Positions 58,201 to 64,000 of a stretch of 64,000 nt of DNA are shown piece by piece (the stretch's first letter is position 1; each line of letters opens with the position of its first letter). Location of the stretch: NCBI RefSeq assembly GCF_023973825.1, contig NC_090127.1:1784501-1848500 (forward strand), read 5' to 3'. Source of the DNA: Plasmodium brasilianum (lineage: Eukaryota > Apicomplexa > Aconoidasida > Haemosporida > Plasmodiidae). The translations under genes and the position numbers were made by a program. Under the pieces are notes generated by a model that searched no databases, had not been told where the DNA came from, and worked only from the letters and a program-made list of their open reading frames with translations.

Positions 58201-61200
58201 AATAAAGTAAGTAATATAGTAAGTAACAAAGTAAGTAACAAAGTAAGTAACAAAGAAAGTAACAAAGTAAGTAATAAAGTAAGTAATAAAGTAAGTAATA
58301 AAGTAAGTAACAAAGTAAGTAACAAAGTAAGTAATAAAGTAAGTAATAAAGTAAGTAATAAAGTAAGTAATAAAGTAAATAAGAAAGAAAGAAAAAAAGG
58401 AATTAAAAAAAGTAGCAACAGTAACAAGGATGTTAATAATGATAATGGAGGAAAAGTTAACAATGAAGGGGAGAATGGGGAACACAATATTGATGACATT
58501 AGGGGAAACAGGAATGATGAAGCTAATGATAATAGTTATTACAAAAGTATTAATAATACTAATGGGAATGAAATCTTGAATGGCATATTGAATGGCATGA
58601 ACCAAAGGAATAGAAGCATTGACCACATACTCAGCTATAGCAACACTATCACTAGCAGCGATAAAAACAGTAACCATAGTAACAACAATAACGACATTGA
58701 CAAGAACGACAGTAACAAATACAACAATAGTGATACCAACGGATATCTCGATTTGGAGAGAGGCATTAATAAACTCATTAACAACACAAGGAATAATGGC
58801 AAAAATAAGGAAAACGATGATTATAATACCACTGCATGTACAAATGATGGTAGAACTATTGTGGATTACCTAAATGAAAATCACAATGATTTGAAAAGGA
58901 CCTATTACATGAACGCACCAATGAAATACAGCAATATTAGTGAAATAAGTTTTTTAAATACTAATATCAATAAGCGGAGTCATGCACATAACCAATTCGC
59001 AGATTATAATTATTTTAACGAGGTAAATTGCGCTAATTATGCGAATATTACGAATAATGCGTATATTACGAATAATGCGAATATTACGAATAATACGAAT
59101 AATGCGAATAATACGAATAATACGAATAATGCGAATAATGCGAATATTACGAATAATGCGAATAATACGAATAATGCGAATAATACGAATAATGCAAATA
59201 ATGCGAATAATGCGAATAATACGAATAATGCAAATAATGCGAATAATGCGAATAATGCGAATAATGCGAATAATGCGAATAATGCTAATTACGAGAATAA
59301 TGCGAATAATGCTAATTACGAGAATAATGCGAATAATGCTAATTACGAGAATAATGCGAATAATGCTAATTACGAGAATAATGCGAATAATGCTAATTAC
59401 GAGAATAATATGAATTATGCTTATAATTGTAACTATTTAAATCCCGCAAATTATATGAACTGCAATATAAATGAGATAAAGTACGTTAATAAAAATGATC
59501 AATTAAATTATATCAATGATAAGAGTTATGTTAACGAAACAAACAATATGCAGTTTGCTAACAACCGCATGCATTATGTGAACTCTGAAAATAACATTTT
59601 GACCAGTGCAGCAGGTGTTCAGAGGAATTTTGATGACTCAACTTTCGTTCCTATGGTTAGCAGTGGTGCCAATGGAATTAGCATTGGTAATGGGAACTGG
59701 AACGATATCAGTAGTGGTAAGGAAAATTATTTCAGCAATGATAACAAAAACTATTTCAGCAATGATAACAAAAACTATTTCAGCAATGATAACAAAAACT
59801 ATTTCAGCAATGATAACGAAAACCTTTTCAGCAATGATAACAAAAACTATTTCAGCAATGATAACAAAAACTATTTCAGCAATGATAACAAAAACTTTTT
59901 CATTAACGATAACGAAAACTTTTTCAGCAACGATAACGAAAACCTTTTCAGCAATGATAACGAAACATATATCATCCATGATAACGAAACATACATCAGT
60001 AATGATAATGAAACAAGTATCAGCAATGGGAGCGGATACTTCATCAGCAATGACAATATCATCAGCGAGCAAAATGACAGAATTAACGATATAAAGAATA
60101 ATAAGTTGTACATAAATGATAACCTCTTTTCAACGAATGATATGATTGACTCTAAAGATGCTTTATACAACAACTTCACAACAACTGAAAGCTCAAATTA
60201 CGATAATATGGACGCCACTTGGACTTACAACTATATCTATAACCATTATTGTAACTATAAGTATAATTGTAATTGGAACTATAATAATAACTCTAAAAGC
60301 AACAATAATAGTACCTATGACTGTAACTATAACAGTAACAATGGTAATTGCACTTATGAATGCAACTATAATGGTAACAATGATAGTAATACCTATGAGT
60401 GCAACTTTGACAATTACAATAATAATAGAATCTATGACTGCATATATGACAATTACAATAATAATGGTATCTTTGACTGCATATATGACAATTACAATAA
60501 TAATAGTATCTATGACTGCATCTATAACTCTAACTACATCTCTAACCATAACCATACTTATGAAGCAGATAATTTTCCTAAAAATGTATTAAATTATAAA
60601 GAGCCAAAAAAGGAGCAAATAAATTCGACAAGCTGTTTAGCTGAAGGGGAAAAAAAAAATAATTCAGAAAATAACAATCATAAAAAAGAATATACGAAAA
60701 AGGATGAATCGGAAAATACATACGAAATACAAAAAGCAATATTAATGGAAAATGATGAGAAAATTAAAGAAATGGTGGATGAAATTATATATAATGCATC
60801 TTTATTACCTGAAAAAGGGTTAACAGGTAGATATGCACTCGACTGTAATCATCCTATTCATAGCGTTTGGAAAGATACTACTAGAGGGCACTGTTCCTGG
60901 AGATGTAGATGGTGGGAAAATGGTAGAAGGTTAAGTAAAAATTTTAATGTGAAAAGGTTTGGTAATGAAGGTGCATTAAAAATGGCTATCACGATGAAAA
61001 TGAAAAAAAGTACGCCAAAAGAGCAGGGGCAATTATTGAAACATCAAAGGGATTTTTTAAAATTATGCTATGTTAATAAATGGATAAAGAAAAAGAACGA
61101 CCCGTCCGATGTTAGCAATAAAGGCACTGCTAGCAGTAATAATGATATTAAAAATTGCGATGATGCTAAAAATATCGGTGATGCTAAAAATATTGACAAT

Positions 61201-61728
61201 TTTAATAATGTTGATAATTTTAAAAATATCGATAATTTTAATGATGCCATTAATTTTAACAATATCGGTGATTCTAAAAATATCGGTGATGCTAAAAATA
61301 TCGGTGATGCTAAAAATATCGGTGACGCTAAAAATATCGGTGACGCTAAAAATATCGGTGATTCTAAAAATATCGGTGATGCTAAAAATATCGGTGATGC
61401 TAAAAATATCGGTGACGCTAAAAATATCGGTGATGCTAAAAATATCGGTGATGCTAAAAATATCGGTGACGCTAAAAATATCGGTGACGCTAAAAATATC
61501 GGTGATTCTAAAAATATCGGTGATGCTAAAAATATCGGTGATGCTAAAAATATCGGTGACGCTAAAAATATCGGTGATGCTAAAAATATCGGTGATGCTA
61601 AAAATATCGATGATGCTAAAAATATCGGTGATAACACTAATAGTGATGACGTTAACAATATCACCATTCAATTAAATGCAGAAGCAAATAATGAAGCCAA
61701 CGTTGCGCAGAGAGCAACCTTCCTATAA
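52282..61728 (+). CDS. AP2-G: AP2-G, master regulator of sexual commitment
   Basis: This is a single 3,148-residue frame (ATG at 52282; a second ATG at 52303, MHPLFQDNL, is possible). The only ordered domain is an AP2 domain at residues ~2846-2906 (60817-61000): GLTGRYALDCNHPIHSVWKD, HCSWRCRWWENGRRLSKNFN and VKRFGNEGALKMAITMKMKK, matching the AP2-G domain as I remember it. Synteny (GRP94, ApiAP2, DPH6, AP2-G in that order and strand) supports the call. AP2-G switches parasites from asexual growth to gametocyte formation by activating early gametocyte genes and its own promoter. Everything before the domain is Asn/Ser/Lys-rich low complexity with many tandem repeats, making it longer than the P. 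falciparum protein (~2,430 residues from memory). About 220 residues follow the domain, mostly DAKNIG repeats. Confidence 0.95.
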   Translation: MFLCFRKMHPLFQDNLNDNPKKNKIVPLFSACNCKIRKICSMQKKNMNHFNEKAYKINALKQNPGINNKKKIIKNCNVQSLSKNNTEHFSFVKREKDEINLKKKEEKGVNKMNVGKKRENEGIKVPIVKEEYSECYDFRCKRNISNDKNNSYNRSDTYKNKCKNEYSVYCINSKSTDTNTGKGIRSRRSVETGKKANSAKNGSIIIFSSNSKGDNDSNNGSENGYSIYNNDNRSSGSTVSTRNNDDHSVNDSVNDSVNDSENDSENDSENDSENGNSNSSDDDDHYHYHHHGNEKEDDDEEEDKEEDKRGDKRGDKRGDKRGDKRGDKKEGIKEDKMGNKKGSDHNSVKESREEYKNTYNSYEKDDQNGKQNNANKNKVKNEHDNDSSYSSEKDNKNNDEFKNRNEETQINDINGNVNYVENNETSGNEVEILCKSICNIKSDENVDNINCVKRKETSGEIYVKNNLKHKKNLEIMYSSIGNIEKDCFNECYIKKKLGVENIYKSVVHCEKEGKNTNYMTNNITSNTVNDSVNNGVNDASNNAPYNEDKNENLNSAEKNRDKINEMKSMNNKNVTCTNLHNVLEANTGCVLIRKKSEQSTKKEEYEKLLLLKSAENRIKGEGTLNRNISGEKILNEEINESCADERTKGLISHNKDKKRNTLHVKRKFIIKEEKINETDISNIKKVCFSTHNNQMNFNFSPKNESHVRKAFSTNNTKTERNMNNDDKSNYHEKVNHADKTNHSDKTNHSDKTNHSDKTNHYDKTNYYDKTNHSDKTNHSDKTNYSDKTNHYDKTNYYDKTNHSDKTNHSDKTNHSDKTNHANMTNHVDKKNHADMIYNTNKSKYDDSTINRMHAKNKLNIYSTVDDNKLLICRLKGNPQNLERHFSNVYNGTLKIHVKEEKLKTNEDNIFEVPVNNTNNKIVDTKNNKIDLKKSIIRDDEKIVDSCKNESLADANTHMIYTYAQPTDANEHKQGSKTNQGATNVGVINGGVANEGATNTHTPSYNKNMSAPTSNEIIPDKNKMSAGENANKNNIYKNNIGNTNIYKNNIGNANIYKNNIGNTNIYKNNIGNTNIYKNNIGNTNIYKNNIGNNNINKNNIDNSNIYNNHIDSSNIEKSNTDNCNMEKGKMNNCNMDKCYTDNYNIDNYINYQSYINNNAGNNSSFFCKHNDYDKNFPFLKSEYHNVLLNNQVKNYLVYPHNQIIEYNPVSFEEKYFNNYNDENINKYFTLCNNNSFNEYKPNWQQNFYSFLPFIVKNNAHGVNDVHVTMKPICNFNSEYIYDNCKNSFYINNYKISEYDSKYGINYVKDVNYVSGVNLIDDMKNSKENCSHFISGSNNMTKRMNNGTIVKSVNRKILSISNDSSFKQYNQGSTYKDFLNKNNNNINLHNNNNINNYNNCFNNNISNINNNNKLSHNEIYTLSNLEEHKITTSSSTTHWKVDINNQCANCNGNKDEMVRRKDEISAKGNIVNKMGDKMGNEMGNEMGGKKVNIYNGSNENNFKNSNYYAAWNSGDGINGTNTHTERRIFKWTNSSQGYMTAINEKKNNEQDANNFSDRINYLNSDIIGNKNCSIIGSTNGNITADTNGNFIDNTLSNITNNKDQINNSMINYTHIMYSNINNSHACSTNISENKIFSEEKNMRKFENNVCTFHSKNEGEYNIYNELTNMSISSSVGKNLNNFPLLNDNHFNYNIANKTDILSNNYINCYNNVNNISYLYDNFNYYPFNLNKINNIHNINFDINKNLFINNTYDEKITDEYDANYLGNSEMPQVITKIPSINISDSKEIKRNFEHVNEHINKYDYVNHLNNYFNNINKSSQTIDISCAHTSVGNSICSFSNSSTESNASSSSTDNTSCKKSINRRNRGSIERSSKGGNTSKVNNKNINKEYTNKGTNSRCNKKKGRGNSKKRSKGSKKKRGKGCKKKRGKGSNKSSNQESDKVSNKVSNKVSNKESNKVSNKVSNKVSNKESNKVSNKVSNIVSNKVSNKVSNKESNKVSNKVSNKVSNKVSNKVSNKVSNKVSNKVSNKVSNKVNKKERKKGIKKSSNSNKDVNNDNGGKVNNEGENGEHNIDDIRGNRNDEANDNSYYKSINNTNGNEILNGILNGMNQRNRSIDHILSYSNTITSSDKNSNHSNNNNDIDKNDSNKYNNSDTNGYLDLERGINKLINNTRNNGKNKENDDYNTTACTNDGRTIVDYLNENHNDLKRTYYMNAPMKYSNISEISFLNTNINKRSHAHNQFADYNYFNEVNCANYANITNNAYITNNANITNNTNNANNTNNTNNANNANITNNANNTNNANNTNNANNANNANNTNNANNANNANNANNANNANNANYENNANNANYENNANNANYENNANNANYENNANNANYENNMNYAYNCNYLNPANYMNCNINEIKYVNKNDQLNYINDKSYVNETNNMQFANNRMHYVNSENNILTSAAGVQRNFDDSTFVPMVSSGANGISIGNGNWNDISSGKENYFSNDNKNYFSNDNKNYFSNDNKNYFSNDNENLFSNDNKNYFSNDNKNYFSNDNKNFFINDNENFFSNDNENLFSNDNETYIIHDNETYISNDNETSISNGSGYFISNDNIISEQNDRINDIKNNKLYINDNLFSTNDMIDSKDALYNNFTTTESSNYDNMDATWTYNYIYNHYCNYKYNCNWNYNNNSKSNNNSTYDCNYNSNNGNCTYECNYNGNNDSNTYECNFDNYNNNRIYDCIYDNYNNNGIFDCIYDNYNNNSIYDCIYNSNYISNHNHTYEADNFPKNVLNYKEPKKEQINSTSCLAEGEKKNNSENNNHKKEYTKKDESENTYEIQKAILMENDEKIKEMVDEIIYNASLLPEKGLTGRYALDCNHPIHSVWKDTTRGHCSWRCRWWENGRRLSKNFNVKRFGNEGALKMAITMKMKKSTPKEQGQLLKHQRDFLKLCYVNKWIKKKNDPSDVSNKGTASSNNDIKNCDDAKNIGDAKNIDNFNNVDNFKNIDNFNDAINFNNIGDSKNIGDAKNIGDAKNIGDAKNIGDAKNIGDSKNIGDAKNIGDAKNIGDAKNIGDAKNIGDAKNIGDAKNIGDAKNIGDSKNIGDAKNIGDAKNIGDAKNIGDAKNIGDAKNIDDAKNIGDNTNSDDVNNITIQLNAEANNEANVAQRATFL
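53022..53275 (+). repeat. 12-bp repeats in AP2-G: SVND/SEND then GDKR
   Basis: The first tract (53022-53105) has about seven 12-bp units (AGTGTAAATGAT, AGTGAAAATGAT) encoding SVND x3 and SEND x4. After a Asp/His/Glu-rich linker, a second tract (~53200-53270) has about five units (AAAAGGGGGGAT type) encoding GDKR. The first tract is acidic, the second basic. Confidence 0.85.
54481..54786 (+). repeat. 18-bp TNHSDK repeat in AP2-G with higher-order period
   Basis: About seventeen 18-bp units (ACAAACCATTCTGATAAG and variants) encode TNHSDK, TNHYDK and TNYYDK. The order SDK, SDK, SDK/YSDK, NHYDK, NYYDK occurs twice, showing that a block of about 90 bp was itself duplicated after the basic unit had diverged. 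Confidence 0.9.
55371..55590 (+). repeat. 30-bp NIYKNNIGNT repeat in AP2-G
   Basis: About seven 30-bp units encode NIYKNNIGNT, six of them almost identical at DNA level (AATATTTACAAGAATAATAT then TGGCAATACT). The last units decay to NNINKNNIDNS and NIYNNHIDSS. Confidence 0.9.
58085..58385 (+). repeat. 12-bp KVSN repeat in AP2-G
   Basis: About 25 units of AACAAAGTAAGT or AATAAAGTAAGT encode NKVS/NKES. The tract follows a strongly basic Lys/Arg/Gly-rich stretch (GSKKKRGKGCKKKRGKG). Clusters of the AAC and the AAT codon versions show local spread of variants. The unit contains the string AAAGTAAGT, a match to a splice-donor consensus, repeated throughout the tract. Confidence 0.9.
59035..59408 (+). 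repeat. Asn/Ala codon repeats in AP2-G (AATAATGCG and a 24-bp unit)
   Basis: A 9-bp repeat (AATAATGCG, AATAATACG) encodes NNA/NNT from about 59035 to 59280. It passes into five copies of a 24-bp unit (AATGCTAATTACGAGAATAA and TGCG) encoding NANYENNA up to 59408. Confidence 0.88.
59724..60020 (+). repeat. 24-bp NDNKNYFS repeat in AP2-G
   Basis: About twelve 24-bp units encode SNDNKNYF, SNDNENLF and similar octamers. Early copies are almost identical (AGCAATGATAACAAAAACTA then TTTC); later ones diverge to IHDNETYI and SNDNETSI. Confidence 0.9.
60400..60530 (+). repeat. DNYNNNxIYDCIY repeat in AP2-G
   Basis: Three units of about 39-42 bp encode DNYNNNxIYDCIY, with looser relatives upstream (TYDCNYNSNNGN, TYECNYNGNN). 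The repeat is rich in Cys and Tyr, unlike the other Asn tracts. Confidence 0.8.
61155..61640 (+). repeat. 18-bp DAKNIG repeat at the AP2-G C-terminus
   Basis: About 26 units of 18 bp (GGTGATGCTAAAAATATC) encode DAKNIG, with DSKNIG variants. The DS units and the GAC/GAT codon pattern recur in blocks, so a larger multi-unit block has been duplicated. The tract lies after the AP2 domain and makes up most of the C-terminal tail. Confidence 0.92.
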
Positions 61729-61994
61729 TAAACTACTATGTAATGAATTTTTTGTACTGATATATTATTATATATAGTAAGAAAATACTCCGAGTAATAT
61801 TAAAATAAAACACGAGATACACATAAATAATTTAAAATAGTTTCCTGCATTACTTAATGAAGAATATAAAATTTTTTATATAAATTTCAGTGAATAAAAT
61901 TTTTTTTATGCACAAATAAAAGAATGTATATATAGCATTATAAACGGCTATATAAAAGGTAATAAAGTGGCAATATATATATGCCAATAATTAA

Positions 61995-62265
61995 GGCAAT
62001 AAATACGGCAATAATTATGGAAATAAATACAATAATAAATATGACAATAAATACAATAATAAATATGGCAATAAATACAATAATAAATATGGCAATAAAT
62101 ACAATAATAAATATGGCAATAAATACAATAATAAATATGAAAATAAATACAATAATAAATATGGAAATAAATACAATAATATATAAGGCAATAAATACAA
62201 TAATAAATATGACAATAAATACAGTAATAAATATAGCAATAAATACAGTAATAAATATACAGTAA
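61995..62265. repeat. 24-bp minisatellite downstream of AP2-G
   Basis: About ten copies of a 24-bp unit containing ATGGCAATAAATACAATAAT then AAAT. Three middle copies are identical; outer ones vary at the second position of the GGC (GAC, GAA, AAA, AGC). Further degenerate GGCAATA/GGCTA units extend to ~62380. It makes spurious open frames on both strands. Confidence 0.85.
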
Positions 62266-62929
62266 ATCAGCAATAAATATACAATAAATATGAAATAAAT
62301 ACGGTAGTAAAAACGGCTATTAAAGTGCTAATATAAATGGCAATGTAAAAAGATATATAAATGGCTAAAAAAATGGCAGCATGAATGAAAACAAATTAAA
62401 TATAAAAAAATGTTATTAATAATACTTTACATTCAAAATATATGGAGCTTATATCTTCAATTTAAGCAATAATTTTAACGTTAATATAAAAGCTTTGGGA
62501 GAAAATAAAAAAATGAAAGTTATATATTGAAGAATTGTTATTGTAATGCTAATAATGGCATTCAAATTGTTCCTTTAATATACCTGCAAACTGTGTAAAA
62601 ATGTATGTATATATATATTATATATGATTTTGTATGTATGTATATATAAAAAAAAAATCCCACTGAACATTTGTTATCACAATATATATTTAATCATTCA
62701 CCATCATATTTATTTATCTTTATATATATATGCTGCTGCAACAGCGCAAAAAATTCACGCCCTCATCCAAAAAAAAAAAATTTATACTTTTATTTATCAA
62801 AATATATGCATAACATATTATTTAATTGGTAAAACAAAATAAATACAAAGTTTAAATCCTAATTTTCAACATATCCTTGAGACTTTAATGATTTACAAAA
62901 ATGATATTACGCATATTTTAAAATTTCTC

Positions 62930-63180
62930 CACTTGTTAATTTTCCAACTTGTTAAATTTCCAACTTTTTAAATTTCCCCTACTTAAATTTCCTCTATTTC
63001 TTAATTTCCCCCAATTTCTTAATTTTCCACAATTTCTTAATTTTCCCAATTTTTTAATTTTCCGAATTTTTTAATTTTCCGAATTTCTTAATTTTTTATA
63101 TTTCTTTTTTTTTGTATATATTTCCAATTTCTTAAATTTTTCAAATTTCATAAATATTCCAAATTTTTGAAATATCTCAA
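62930..63180. repeat. Degenerate TTAATTTTCCxAATTTC repeat
   Basis: About twelve loose copies of a ~17-20 bp unit (CTTAATTTTCCCAATTT type) with a pyrimidine-rich plus strand. It lies 1.2 kb past the AP2-G stop codon. Confidence 0.65.
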
Positions 63181-64000
63181 ATTTTCTCAAAATTTTATTT
63201 TCATATATACATATATAACTGTTCATTTATAAACAAAATTTATGTAATTTATCCTTCATTTTAATGTATATCTTCTGAAATTAATTTTATGAATGTGTAG
63301 TAATTCCATAATTTATACCATTAACCTGCACTATTTTTATTTTTCACCAAATTGAATTAAATTGTTTAGCTTCTAAACTTTCAATTTTTAAATAAGTATT
63401 CCAAAAAATAAAAAAAATAAATAAAATAAAATAAAAAAAATAAAATAAATATAAAATAAAAAAATAAAAAATGAATAAAATAGAAAAATAAAAAATAAAT
63501 AAAATAACATAAAATAATTCCAAGTATCCTTTAATTCCTTTTTACTTTCATATCCGACAGCCAATAATTTAGGTCATAATAATGAACACGTATATGCCTT
63601 TTTATAGACGAAAATTTTAATTTTTAGTTTCAGCTTTTCAGCTTTATTTTTTCACATTCTGGTTTTGCTTAATCTTCCTTCCGTGGTATAAATTTAACGT
63701 ATTACATATTTTGAGATATCTGTTTTATAATTTCAACTTTTAAATTCTCTACCTTTCTATTGCTTAATTTGTGCCATCTTTTTTCTTTTAATTAGTTAAT
63801 GACTTCTATTTTTCAGATATTTCTTTCGTTTCTGTACAATGATTTTGTCAATTTTGCCTTTTTTTCTTTTTCTCTTTTGGCTAGTTCAATTTTTTATGTA
63901 ACCCCAATATTACTCATGTCTTTTAATTCTTGCATTTTCTCCCTGTTCTAATTTTCCTGTTTTATTAAACATTATGTCTACTATACAACACATAGCAGCT

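Larger units (their letters stand above)
61729..64000. other. 3' flank of AP2-G
   Basis: No gene is seen. It contains a 24-bp minisatellite (~61995-62265), a run of AATTTC-type ~18-bp degenerate repeats at ~62930-63180 and (A)nT stretches at ~63400-63510. In P. falciparum the next gene is GAP45 (from memory), so that gene would be expected just beyond this window if synteny continues. Confidence 0.55.

Noticed and set aside
57732..58677. Minus-strand frames of 255 and 295 residues opposite AP2-G
   Set aside because: By-products of the KVSN repeat and Ser-rich coding region; leucine/threonine or phenylalanine repeats with no independent features.
61063..61675. Three ~200-residue frames overlapping the DAKNIG tract
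   Set aside because: The 18-bp unit has no stop in several phases, so all phases stay open; only the AP2-G frame continues into a real domain.
1..64000. tRNA, rRNA or snRNA genes
   Set aside because: I found no cloverleaf-like GC-rich segment or conserved RNA box that I could support by eye; a covariance-model search would be decisive.

Overview
The window is nuclear DNA from a malaria parasite (genus Plasmodium). The evidence is very high A+T with long poly(A)/poly(T) and TA/TATG microsatellites, low-complexity Asn/Lys-rich proteins, short AT-rich introns and, above all, gene order. From memory of P. falciparum chromosome 12, the run GRP94 (minus), ApiAP2 protein (plus), diphthamide gene (minus), AP2-G (plus) matches PF3D7_1222300 to PF3D7_1222600 in order and strand. 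Gene sizes and repeats do not look like P. falciparum itself; a P. malariae/P. ovale-type or avian species is possible, but I cannot settle the species.

Layout. 0-10.3 kb, plus strand: the 3' part of an unrecognised basic protein; an EIPR1/TSSC1-like WD40 protein; a probable tiny three-exon gene; an NFACT/RqcH-type protein with an apicoplast-style leader and a small second exon; and a secreted conserved protein whose frame is broken at an A13 run. 11.4-26 kb, minus strand: a multi-span membrane protein with 57-bp repeats; an RtcB RNA ligase with a hydrophobic leader; a type II membrane beta-propeller protein; and the ER chaperone GRP94. 26-32 kb: mostly non-coding, with weak evidence for a spliced tail-anchored protein. 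32.2-40.7 kb: a large ApiAP2 factor (AP2 plus ACDC-like domain) whose frame is broken at a 27-base poly(A). 41.5-44.3 kb, minus strand: a seven-exon DPH6 (diphthine-ammonia ligase) gene reconstructed here from exons, most too short to appear as open frames. 44.3-52.3 kb: a 7.9-kb divergent upstream region rich in tandem arrays and GTAC-, TGCATGC- and GTGCAC-type sites. 52.3-61.7 kb: AP2-G, the master regulator of sexual commitment, at 3,148 residues with at least nine tandem-repeat tracts. 61.7-64 kb: AT-rich 3' flank.

Functional themes. Two ApiAP2 regulators flank a translation-factor modification enzyme, and the upstream region of AP2-G carries candidate self-binding sites that fit the known positive autoregulation of this gene. 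NFACT/RqcH and RtcB are prokaryotic-type RNA/ribosome repair proteins with N-terminal leaders, suggesting organelle work. GRP94, the leader-bearing proteins and the EIPR1 homologue belong to the secretory system.
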